Shown one piece after another: positions 1-6,125 of a stretch of 8,305 bases of DNA (within the stretch, counting starts at the first letter, position 1; each line of letters starts with the position of its first letter). The notes below the pieces were generated by a model. That model was given only the letters and a program-made list of their open reading frames with translations. It was not told the origin of the DNA and did no database searches. The position numbers and the translations under genes were made by a program. The stretch covers positions 1-8,305 of the forward strand of contig JAURQB010000131.1 in assembly GCA_030836365.1 (NCBI GenBank), given 5' to 3'. The DNA is from Bdellovibrionota bacterium (lineage in GTDB: Bacteria; Bdellovibrionota; Bacteriovoracia; Bacteriovoracales; Bacteriovoracaceae).

Positions 1-1668
1 ACATTCATTTCTATATGGAACTGATACATCACAGTTATCTTTATCCTTTGGTGAATTGTTCGCCCAGTAGTACATAAATAGATCAAGAACATCGTTTGGT
101 AGTGCTTGTGCACGATACAGAGCTTCCTCTAACGATCTATTTATTTCCCTCCAATAAGAAGTCTGAAGAAAGGCTTCTTTAATTCCATATAAAGTATAAA
201 CCCAAGATGCTGCCATAACGGCATTTCCTAGCCATCCTATTCCCGGTATTGCTGCAGCAGCAGTTCCTGCGGCAATAGACGCTGCAACACGTGGTGCAAT
301 CCATTTTAGAAATGCTTTAGCAATGCCGGTTGCCAGTGCTTTTTTTGCGAGTTGTGTTGCTGCAACTTTTGAAATTGCCCCTTTTCCTACACTGGCCATT
401 ATTTTGGCAGTTGCCACAATTACCCAATTTTCAATTTTTGCTATGTTGGCAATTCCCTGAACAAGTATGACAAAGAAATTTGTGTTCGCTCCATATTCAA
501 CTTGGGCTTGGGTTTCTTTTAGTAATGCTCCAGTTGCTTCGGCTCTTCCTGCTTCACCAACTGCTTTTGTCAGCTCTTTTACTGTGTTAGATATTGGTGC
601 TGCTACCGCCTCAATACTCTGTAGAATCGTTAATATTTTTTGTTCAATTTCAGATTCAATTGATTTTAATACTTCATCAAGATTTTTCTTTTTAGAGTTA
701 TTGTCATAACTGACAATTTCCGGTTCGATGGTTGGAGTTGCTTCGAGTTGAAGTCCTTTGCAAGGAGGTGACTGGATATCTCCCGTGAGTTGGCAAAGTC
801 CATCATAACCTTCAATCAAGTCAATACGGCTATCATTATTCGCACTACCTGAACCGAGTGGGTTGTATATTGTATTTCTTTTTACACGTGAGACCTTTAA
901 CTTTTTACTCAGAACTTCAATTGCTTTTGTTAGTGGTACCAATGTTTTTGGACATAAAACTGAGTAGTATGGTTGACCAATCGTTGAAGGGTCTGCTCCT
1001 AGCTGATTAACAAGCACTAACGATGGGTCTTGAGCTTTACACATGGCAAGAGTTTTTTGTTGCTCAAGGATTGCTCCCTTTAGGGCGAATTCTGTTTTCG
1101 CTATATCTTTTCCTTGTTCGATATATAACTTCAGGCTATAGGCGAGAGCAGCTCCAAACGCGACGCTCGCTGCACTCTGCAGTCCCGCGCGAGTGGCCAA
1201 CCATATCGATTCCCTTTTTTGTTGCTGCCAAATCGCCTCAAGCGTTTCGATTTGCAGGTTTTCTTGTTTTGAGTCTAGGCCTGTCTTCGCTTTAAACATT
1301 TCTGTAACTGATTGAGTAAGACTTACTAACTCACCAACGAAATAAACGATCGCGCCTATGGAAAAAACCTTAGAGTCGTTTGAAACAACTGAGTATCGTT
1401 TAATCATATTGATTCCAACGCTACCAATAACAAGCATCGTAATTGTCGTTATGATTGAAGTTCCAAATTTTTGTGCTCTACTTTTTGATGATAAATCGAG
1501 TTCAGTTGCTTGTTTTTTTCCATCACTTGTTTCGTATTCATTTTGATCTTCCTGAGAATACGCCGTGTTCATTTCGAATAGATAAGGAGAATAAATGTAT
1601 GTAGTGTTTAGCTGTAGATTGAATATAAGGAAGTAGATGAATAGTTTTTTAAAGCTAAAAGTTGACAT
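1..1668 (-). CDS. Large multi-pass membrane protein of unknown function, C-terminus beyond window
   Basis: The frame is open for 556 codons from the ATG at 1668 to the left edge, so the C-terminus is missing. I do not recognise a named family. Residues 1-26 look like a signal peptide or first membrane segment (basic KK then FIYFLIFNLQL). Further hydrophobic stretches lie at about 68-90, 102-118 and 157-182, with a long Ala/Gly-rich hydrophobic region at about 412-498. Residues 130-160 and 327-390 are charged and Gln/Glu-rich and probably helical or coiled. Six cysteines (210, 239, 292, 303, 546, 556) lie in polar segments and may pair outside the cytoplasm. A weak AGG lies 7 nt before the ATG. 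Upstream, a TAAAAT box (1694-1699) could be a -10 element but has no convincing -35. The architecture recalls large envelope proteins of Bdellovibrio-like bacteria; that is memory-based inference. The frame and start are clear, the function is not. Confidence 0.85.
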   Translation of the reverse strand, partial: MSTFSFKKLFIYFLIFNLQLNTTYIYSPYLFEMNTAYSQEDQNEYETSDGKKQATELDLSSKSRAQKFGTSIITTITMLVIGSVGINMIKRYSVVSNDSKVFSIGAIVYFVGELVSLTQSVTEMFKAKTGLDSKQENLQIETLEAIWQQQKRESIWLATRAGLQSAASVAFGAALAYSLKLYIEQGKDIAKTEFALKGAILEQQKTLAMCKAQDPSLVLVNQLGADPSTIGQPYYSVLCPKTLVPLTKAIEVLSKKLKVSRVKRNTIYNPLGSGSANNDSRIDLIEGYDGLCQLTGDIQSPPCKGLQLEATPTIEPEIVSYDNNSKKKNLDEVLKSIESEIEQKILTILQSIEAVAAPISNTVKELTKAVGEAGRAEATGALLKETQAQVEYGANTNFFVILVQGIANIAKIENWVIVATAKIMASVGKGAISKVAATQLAKKALATGIAKAFLKWIAPRVAASIAAGTAAAAIPGIGWLGNAVMAASWVYTLYGIKEAFLQTSYWREINRSLEEALYRAQALPNDVLDLFMYYWANNSPKDKDNCDVSVPYRNEC

Positions 1669-1727
1669 AATAATACCTAGTTTTATTAACTAAATTTTAT
1701 CAGTTGTGGGTAAATAAATCTCATGGG

Positions 1728-1750
1728 CAAAAGGTACGCGGTACCTTTTG
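1728..1750. repeat. 23-nt perfect palindrome, copy 1
   Basis: The arm caaaaggtac (1728-1737) is followed by gcg and then its exact reverse complement (1741-1750). The whole unit is the exact reverse complement of the copy at 2087-2109, the two differing only in whether the spacer reads gcg or cgc. It lies in the divergent intergenic region 1669-1839, 60 bp before the start of the minus-strand membrane protein and 89 bp before the zinc-ribbon gene. It could be a dispersed REP-like repeat, a bidirectional terminator (A-run on one side, T-run on the other) or a dimer-binding operator. No other copy is visible in the window. Confidence 0.85.
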
Positions 1751-1839
1751 GACATCGTAACTAAATTGTGCCCTTCCAGGCTTTTAATTCTAAAATATGA
1801 TCTACTTATTCAATACATTAATAAAAATATGAGAATTTA

Positions 1840-2082
1840 ATGACAGAAAAACCAAAATCAAAAAAAAGATCCTTTAATCTTCAGGTAATGAAAGAGCACG
1901 CTGAAAAACTGGGGGGGCAATGCCTCTCCGAACAATATATAAATTCAACCTATAAATTACTTTTTGTCTGCCGACATGGACATAAGTGGCGGGCCCGACC
2001 TCTCGACGTAATTGGGAAAAAAAGCGCTACTGGTACTTGGTGCCCTGAATGTAAGAAAAAAGAAACTGATAACCAATCATAA
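1840..2082 (+). CDS. Small stand-alone zinc-ribbon / treble-clef protein
   Basis: An 80-residue protein. After a Lys-rich N-terminus (residues 4-10) come a predicted helix (about 14-24), the phrase GGQCLS, and a zinc site made by C44-x3-H48 (CRHGHKW) and C68-x2-C71 (WCPEC). This GGxCLS...CxxGHxW...WCPxC pattern is the small zinc-binding module found singly or in tandem in phage and nuclease-associated proteins. This gene holds one copy with no attached catalytic domain, so nucleic-acid binding is the likely role (inference). The ATG at 1840 is the best start, though only a weak GAG precedes it; a TAAAAT box at about 1793-1798 may be its -10. A run of seven G (1911-1917) encodes Gly-Gly inside the module. 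The gene lies between two palindromes, the second starting 4 nt after its stop. Confidence 0.8.
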   Translation: MTEKPKSKKRSFNLQVMKEHAEKLGGQCLSEQYINSTYKLLFVCRHGHKWRARPLDVIGKKSATGTWCPECKKKETDNQS

Positions 2083-2086
2083 CGGC

Positions 2087-2109
2087 CAAAAGGTACCGCG
2101 TACCTTTTG
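2087..2109. repeat. 23-nt perfect palindrome, copy 2
   Basis: The same 10-nt arms as copy 1 (2087-2096 and 2100-2109), with spacer cgc. It begins 4 nt after the zinc-ribbon stop codon, so its hairpin ending in four T could act as a weak terminator for that gene. From the other side it could stop read-through from the minus-strand tRNA. It ends 3 nt before a partial copy of the tRNA 3' end. The two palindromes bound a 382-bp segment. Confidence 0.85.
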
Positions 2110-2112
2110 CTC

Positions 2113-2137
2113 AATAAAATGGTCGGAACTGCGACCC
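2113..2137 (-). repeat. Partial, internally deleted copy of the tRNA-Pro 3' end
   Basis: Bases 2113-2129 (aataaaatggtcggaac) are identical to 2220-2236, which comprise the CCA end and most of the 3' acceptor strand of the tRNA plus 7 nt of trailer. One base later both copies also share gcgaccc (2131-2137 here; in the intact tRNA it follows 16 more bases of T-arm). So this is the tRNA 3' region minus the T-arm. It could be an attachment-site remnant left by an integrated element, or the scar of a tandem tRNA duplication. Confidence 0.7.
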
Positions 2138-2142
2138 TGCAG

Positions 2143-2162
2143 CAAAGTCCGTAAGGACTTTG
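2143..2162. other. Strong hairpin with 8-bp stem between tRNA fragment and tRNA
   Basis: The perfect inverted repeat caaagtcc/ggactttg encloses gtaa, which on the plus strand would be a GNRA-type tetraloop. No T-run follows on either strand, so it is not a standard intrinsic terminator. It lies in the region transcribed as trailer of the minus-strand tRNA and could be a processing or attenuating structure, or part of a repeat. The rest of 2163-2226 shows nothing I can assign. Confidence 0.6.
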
Positions 2163-2226
2163 ATGAAGCGTTGCGTTTAATGAATGGAGTCGTTAAGAAA
2201 TGATGAGTAGGGCGATACGAATAAAA

Positions 2227-2303
2227 TGGTCGGAACGACTGGATTTGAACCAGCGACCCCTATCCCCCCAGAATAGTGCGCTACCAGGCTGCGCTACGTT
2301 CCG
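2227..2303 (-). tRNA. tRNA-Pro (anticodon GGG), CCA encoded
   Basis: Read on the minus strand, the acceptor stem cggaacg (2297-2303) pairs fully with cgttccg (2231-2237). It is followed by discriminator A (2230) and a genomic CCA (2227-2229). The D-stem is gcgc/gcgc around agcctggta. The anticodon stem ctatt/gatag holds the loop ctggggg, giving anticodon GGG for CCC and CCU. The T-arm is gctgg/ccagt with ttcaaat. The C1-G72 pair and A73 agree with bacterial tRNA-Pro. Total length is 77 nt. No clear promoter is visible upstream (2304-2400). Confidence 0.95.
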
Positions 2304-2406
2304 ACTAAGCGTAAAACTTATCTAATCATGAGTTTTTTGTCCATGCAAAATATTCCTGACGCCGTGCTTCTAAAAGCAAGCGAAGTTAATATAAAAAAAT
2401 AATTAT

Positions 2407-2411
2407 GGAGG
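2407..2411 (+). promoter_or_regulatory. Strong Shine-Dalgarno of the lipoprotein gene
   Basis: GGAGG lies 8 nt before the ATG at 2420 in an otherwise AT-only leader and fixes that start. The leader 2304-2406 also holds a small inverted repeat tgctt/aagca and a TATAAA box without a good -35, so no promoter is called. Confidence 0.8.
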
Positions 2412-2419
2412 ATTAAAAA

Positions 2420-3631
2420 ATGAAAAATTTAATATTTCTTCTCATTTTATCTGCATTAACTTTTGTTGGTTGTGGGGATGATGAGACACCAACAGTATCA
2501 ACACCATCAACCACCAGTTATATTGGCTCAACGAGTGGAGGTTCTGTTGGGATAAATGCATTGTCTAGTTTAGGTCGCTCGTCTAGCTCAGAAGACATTA
2601 ACATGTACAGTATTACATTAAGTTCTGCTGGAACTTTCGTCATTACAACTGCCACTGGTCTGGAAGTGAACGGTACTTATACAACCTTGAGTTCGGGCTT
2701 TGTTAAGTTAACAGTCACGAGTGCTAGCGGAGATAACGCACCTGAAGCCGGAGCTATTGCTTATGGATTAAATGTCCCCGGACTTATTTTCTTTCTCGCA
2801 CCAGTTGATGGAGATGGTGAAATTATTCCAATGGTCACTTCGGGTGTCTGTCCATCTTCATCTCAAGACTTTCTTTGGTCAATGGCCGGTGCGAAAGATG
2901 GGGCGCAAAATGCTCTAACAAATAGTTGTAATGGAACATCTACTTTTGGTCTCGATATCGTTGGCCGTGCAACAATCGATGCAGATACGTTAACAGTAAG
3001 TGAAAAGTACGATATTTGTAATGGAGTACCTACTGAAGGAAGCTCCGAATTAGGTTTTAGTTGCGATAGTGGAATTGGTACGGTGACAAATTCAGGTAAT
3101 TTAGATGCACTGATGTACTTAACTGCCGGCGGTGGTGCGATTGTGAAAACGTCACCTGGGACAGATGATGAAAAAACAATTGTTGCTCTAAGTGGAGAAG
3201 ATAGCTTAGCGATTAGCGATCTAGATGGAAATTATGCTGGAATCGTTTTTGTTGAAAATTCAGGAAGTGGTGATAGCTTATATTCAGTTGTGGCGACTAT
3301 TGCCGATGATAAACTTGTCGTTTCTGAGTGGGATGTTGAAAACAATACAGCGAGCACCGATCCTGAAGCCATTGCCGCCACGGTTCATACCTTTACTTCA
3401 AACACGCCAACTGATGGAATGATCTATGGGAAGCTTGATATAGATTCAGACCAAACAGACAACTCCATTTATGCTTTTGTTACTTGTCAGGCAGATAAAA
3501 ACGCAAATAGTAGTGGCAAAAATGTTATCGTATGTGTTGGACAGGCGCCAAATGATGGAGGAAGCACTGAAATTACAACTGCTGGAGATGGAAGTGATGA
3601 TGCCTTTAGTTTAGTCTTAGTTCAAAAATAA
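2420..3631 (+). CDS. Secreted Ser/Thr/Gly-rich lipoprotein of unknown function
   Basis: 403 residues. The N-terminus is a lipoprotein signal peptide: K2, a hydrophobic core to residue 16, and the lipobox TFVGC with C18 as the lipidated residue. Phe at -3 is less usual than Leu. A disordered Ser/Thr linker follows (about 22-60). The rest alternates short hydrophobic strands with polar turns rich in S, T, G, D and N, suggesting a beta-rich fold. Six further cysteines (144, 170, 200, 215, 356, 372) fit disulphides in the periplasm or at the surface. Gly2 and Asp3 follow the lipidated Cys; in enterobacteria Asp at +2 would hold the protein in the inner membrane, so outer-membrane sorting is possible. 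I recognise no domain. It is monocistronic, with its own strong SD and terminator. Confidence 0.9.
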   Translation: MKNLIFLLILSALTFVGCGDDETPTVSTPSTTSYIGSTSGGSVGINALSSLGRSSSSEDINMYSITLSSAGTFVITTATGLEVNGTYTTLSSGFVKLTVTSASGDNAPEAGAIAYGLNVPGLIFFLAPVDGDGEIIPMVTSGVCPSSSQDFLWSMAGAKDGAQNALTNSCNGTSTFGLDIVGRATIDADTLTVSEKYDICNGVPTEGSSELGFSCDSGIGTVTNSGNLDALMYLTAGGGAIVKTSPGTDDEKTIVALSGEDSLAISDLDGNYAGIVFVENSGSGDSLYSVVATIADDKLVVSEWDVENNTASTDPEAIAATVHTFTSNTPTDGMIYGKLDIDSDQTDNSIYAFVTCQADKNANSSGKNVIVCVGQAPNDGGSTEITTAGDGSDDAFSLVLVQK

Positions 3632-3638
3632 CAGTTAG

Positions 3639-3672
3639 AAAAAAAAACCTTCCTTCGGGGAGGTTTTTTTTT
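3639..3672 (+). terminator. Intrinsic terminator with UUCG tetraloop, symmetric A/T flanks
   Basis: A stem of ccttcc against ggggagg-type bases (3648-3653 with 3658-3663, one T-G wobble) closes on ttcg (3654-3657). Nine A before it (3639-3647) match nine T after it (3664-3672). It sits 7 nt after the lipoprotein stop. The A-run means it would also terminate on the minus strand. Confidence 0.92.
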
Positions 3673-3753
3673 GCGTGAACTAGAGGCAAAATGCACCACC
3701 CAATGAAAAAAATTCAATTCCCTCGAGATAATAAAATTTAGTTTATACAAAAG

Positions 3754-3774
3754 CCCTGGCATAAATCGGGAGGG
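3754..3774 (+). promoter_or_regulatory. Shine-Dalgarno of the MopE/CHAP-like gene with a possible masking stem
   Basis: GGAGG (3769-3773) is 5 nt before the ATG at 3779 but only 2 nt before an alternative TTG at 3776, which favours the ATG. The bases ccct (3754-3757) can pair with aggg (3771-3774) across a 13-nt loop, which would partly hide the ribosome site. The SD is clear; the stem is short and may mean nothing. Confidence 0.55.
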
Positions 3775-3778
3775 ATTG

Positions 3779-5071
3779 ATGAAATTAAGTGCAGTCTTTT
3801 TATTTCTTTTTACCTTACTCTTTTCGAGTGTCCAGGCGATAGCAGGTGTTCCCTGTTTCGAAGATATTGATGGTGATGGATTCATCTCCTCCGATGCCAA
3901 AAAAATTCATGCAGAATCAAAGCTTCAGTGTTGGTGGAAAAAGGGTGTGATCAAACGTGCACACATCGATCGGGACTGTGATCCTCGAGATCCAACGGTT
4001 CATTTTCAAGCAATCGAGTTAATGGATGGAAAAGATAACAACTGTGACGGTATCATTGATGAGCCGAGGTTTGTGTATTCAAAAAAATTACCTTCTCAAA
4101 AAAAAGCGCCGGCAATTAATCAGCTGAAAATTAAAATCAGCGATTCCTTCACGCATCTTCGATTAAAAAATAATGAGCAAGTTTTTATCAAATTACAATT
4201 CACTCCTCTTAATGGTGAGAGAGCTTTTAATTTTCCGCTTCGAAATGAAAAGATAGCTCTTACGGGTGATCAATACAGCAGCAACAAAAATATGATGAAT
4301 CTTGGAGTAAATTTTTCTCTACCGGAATTAAAAAGATTTACAGGGTATAAAGTGACGGCCTCGTTTTACCGGGCAGCTGATGAAAGGTCAGCGTATCTAA
4401 AAACACCGATTCATTATGTTATTACTGGAGGCGAGAGTAATCAACATTTAAGCCCGCTTGAAACTTATCGATTAAAAATGGGATTGAATGGGCTTGTTCA
4501 AGTAGGTGATAGTAATCTTGGAAAAATTGGGGTGAATGGAACTGAAGACATCGATGGAACGCGCTTTGATCAATGGCGAGGAAAAACGTGGTGTGATCAA
4601 TTTTGGACTTGGCTTGCGCGTGAGGCGAGTGATGGTCGCGGGTTTAAAGATATTAACCCTGATAACGTTCCTGGATACTTTCGAGACCCGATGAGAGATG
4701 GCATGTGGGATGTAGAGCACCGTGATCCAAAACAGCGAGTTGTGGGAGTAGACAATCGCTACTTTGATGATGGGCGTGGAAAGTGGGGGCACGTTTTATA
4801 TGATCCCGTAGAGAGTGACCCAAAAAATGGCGCGCTTGGAGATATGCTTTTAGGCCCTAGTCATGTGTTTATGTTTTTTTCGGCAGATCCGGTGAATAAT
4901 AGAATTTGGACAATCGAAGGGAATGTAGGAAATCGCTCTGTGGTTCGCTCGATAAAAATTCATGCGGAACTTCCTGACCCGTATGTTTATCCTCGAAGAA
5001 ATGAAGGGCCAAAAAGAAATTATATCGTTGGGCTTGGGAAGTTAAAGCGGTATATGTTTGAGCAAAAATAG
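3779..5071 (+). CDS. Secreted MopE-type metal-binding protein with CHAP-like cysteine hydrolase domain
   Basis: 430 residues from the ATG at 3779. The signal peptide covers about 1-22 (K2, core AVFLFLFTLLF, cleavage near VQA or AIA). Residues 29-35 (DIDGDGF), 64-72 (DRDCDPRDP) and 83-95 (DGKDNNCDGIIDE) form the MopE-type putative metal-binding motif, with cysteines 26, 51, 67 and 89 probably paired. Residues about 110-215 look like a beta-rich linker domain. The C-terminal part matches the order of a CHAP/NlpC-P60-like amidase: W-C272-DQF at a helix start, then GDM (354-356), SH362VFMF, and IE380GN382 as candidate third catalytic position. If correct, it would cut peptidoglycan or peptide amides outside the cytoplasm, with the N-terminal motif binding Ca or another metal. 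The motifs are seen; the catalytic assignment is inference, and insertions (about 283-350) make the domain larger than usual. The gene ends 1 nt from the convergent neighbour. Confidence 0.88.
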   Translation: MKLSAVFLFLFTLLFSSVQAIAGVPCFEDIDGDGFISSDAKKIHAESKLQCWWKKGVIKRAHIDRDCDPRDPTVHFQAIELMDGKDNNCDGIIDEPRFVYSKKLPSQKKAPAINQLKIKISDSFTHLRLKNNEQVFIKLQFTPLNGERAFNFPLRNEKIALTGDQYSSNKNMMNLGVNFSLPELKRFTGYKVTASFYRAADERSAYLKTPIHYVITGGESNQHLSPLETYRLKMGLNGLVQVGDSNLGKIGVNGTEDIDGTRFDQWRGKTWCDQFWTWLAREASDGRGFKDINPDNVPGYFRDPMRDGMWDVEHRDPKQRVVGVDNRYFDDGRGKWGHVLYDPVESDPKNGALGDMLLGPSHVFMFFSADPVNNRIWTIEGNVGNRSVVRSIKIHAELPDPYVYPRRNEGPKRNYIVGLGKLKRYMFEQK

Positions 5072-5072
5072 T

Positions 5073-6044
5073 TTACTTTAACGATTTAAAGTATTCGGCC
5101 GTGCGCTTAATTCCCTCTTCAAAACCCATCATTGGTTTGTAATCACTGATCGCTTGAAGTTTTGAGAGATTTGGACGGCGAACTTTTGGGTCATCTTTTC
5201 CAATAGGAAGGTAGCTTATTTTTGACGGGCTATCTAAAAATTTAATCACATGTTCTGCGCAATCTTTAATGGAATACTCATCAGGGTTTCCACAGTTAAA
5301 TGGGGTGTGATCATTAGAAAATAAAACATTATGAATCGAACAAACTAAATCATCGACATAACAAAAGCTTCTCGTTTGCGTACCATCCCCATAAACGGTT
5401 AAGTCTTTTCCCTCAATTGCTTGATTGATAAAATTAGGAATCACGCGTCCGTCATTCGGGCGCATGCGCGGGCCGTAGGTGTTAAAAATTCGAATAATTC
5501 TCGTGTCCACATTATATTTTAAATTAAAATTATGGGTTAGGGTTTCCGCGAATCGCTTCGATTCATCATAACAACTCCGAGGCCCAACCGTATTAACATT
5601 TCCGTAATAGCTTTCCACTTGAGGGTGAATTTCTGGGTCTCCATAAACTTCACTGGTGGACGCCTCAAGAAACCGTGCGCCTTTTTCTTTGGCAAGCTCC
5701 AAAAGGTTCCATGTACCATATGTGTTTACCCGCATAATCTCCATGGGGATTTCTGAAAAATCAATGGGAGATGCTGGACTGGCAAGGGAGAGAACGAAGT
5801 CAATTTTTTCATCAATTATTGGAAGAGAAACACCAACGTCGCATTGGTGAAATTCAAATTTTTCAAACCTAGAGAGAATATCAATTGTGGACTGAGTTCC
5901 TGTAATAAAATTATCAAGGCCAATTACTTTGGCGCCCATATTGAGATAAAATTCGGCCACATGCCCAGGGACAAATCCCGCCGCTCCCGCGATAAGAATG
6001 GTTTTACCTTCCAATGTTTTGGGTAGTTGTATCTTCTGTGTCAT
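5073..6044 (-). CDS. UDP-glucuronate decarboxylase-like NAD-dependent sugar-nucleotide epimerase/dehydratase (extended SDR)
   Basis: 323 residues from the ATG at 6044, preceded by TAGGAG (6055-6060) with a 10-nt spacer; an upstream in-frame TTG at 6089 lacks an SD. The Rossmann start GAAGFVPGH (20-28) is the GxxGxxG motif, but the third glycine is Pro26. D44 should bind the NAD ribose. The active site shows T130 and E132 (STSEVYGDPE) and Y159-x3-K163 (YDESK). The stretches GPRSCYDESKR, RIFNTYGPRM, NDGRV and VYGDGTQTRSFCYVDDLV are characteristic of UDP-xylose synthase (UXS), which turns UDP-glucuronate into UDP-xylose. Length fits the family. Residues 90-112 differ from usual UXS, so a related activity is possible. 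The product would feed surface polysaccharide, but no glycan genes are in view. It converges on the MopE/CHAP-like gene with one base between stops. Confidence 0.92.
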   Translation of the reverse strand: MTQKIQLPKTLEGKTILIAGAAGFVPGHVAEFYLNMGAKVIGLDNFITGTQSTIDILSRFEKFEFHQCDVGVSLPIIDEKIDFVLSLASPASPIDFSEIPMEIMRVNTYGTWNLLELAKEKGARFLEASTSEVYGDPEIHPQVESYYGNVNTVGPRSCYDESKRFAETLTHNFNLKYNVDTRIIRIFNTYGPRMRPNDGRVIPNFINQAIEGKDLTVYGDGTQTRSFCYVDDLVCSIHNVLFSNDHTPFNCGNPDEYSIKDCAEHVIKFLDSPSKISYLPIGKDDPKVRRPNLSKLQAISDYKPMMGFEEGIKRTAEYFKSLK

Positions 6045-6065
6045 AAATAACTTTCTCCTAAGGTG

Positions 6066-6094
6066 TTTATCGGAAAAAAACACAGACAAGGCAA
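6066..6094 (-). promoter_or_regulatory. Possible sigma-70-type promoter before the UXS-like gene
   Basis: TTGCCT (6089-6094) and GATAAA (6066-6071) are spaced by 17 nt, each matching the consensus at 4 of 6 bases. The predicted start would fall at about 6059, leaving a leader of only about 15 nt and overlapping the edge of the SD, which argues against it. Tentative. Confidence 0.25.
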
Positions 6095-6096
6095 AT

Positions 6097-6121
6097 AAAA
6101 TCAGTGAATTAAGGTGATTTT
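6097..6121 (-). terminator. Weak AT-rich inverted repeat after the FadL-like gene
   Basis: aaaatca (6097-6103) pairs with tgatttt (6115-6121) across 11 nt, starting just after the stop at 6126. The stem has one G-C pair only and the following T-run is short, so termination would be partial at best and the UXS-like gene could be read through from the operon. Confidence 0.25.
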
Positions 6122-6125
6122 CCTT

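Noticed and set aside
467..1546. Plus-strand open frames opposite the left membrane protein
   Set aside because: The minus strand has an uninterrupted 556-codon frame with a signal peptide and coherent membrane segments; the plus frames are its antisense shadows.
1728..2109. CRISPR array
   Set aside because: Only two repeat copies exist, 336 bp apart in inverted orientation with a gene between them; there is no regular spacing and no cas gene.
2012..2203. Open frame of 63 codons overlapping the zinc-ribbon gene and running over the tRNA fragment
   Set aside because: It crosses the second palindrome, the tRNA-derived sequence and the hairpin, and has no domain; it is a shadow of non-coding repeats.
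1728..2236. Insertion sequence with transposase
   Set aside because: No transposase frame lies between the repeats and no target-site duplication is visible next to the palindromes.
3622..3900. Minus-strand frame of 92 codons over the terminator and the start of the MopE/CHAP-like gene
   Set aside because: It covers a clear intrinsic terminator and antisense to a signal peptide, and has no SD or recognisable motif.
6045..6089. Longer TTG start for the UXS-like gene, adding 15 residues
   Set aside because: The added residues do not resemble the family, while the ATG at 6044 has its own SD and places the Rossmann motif at the usual distance.
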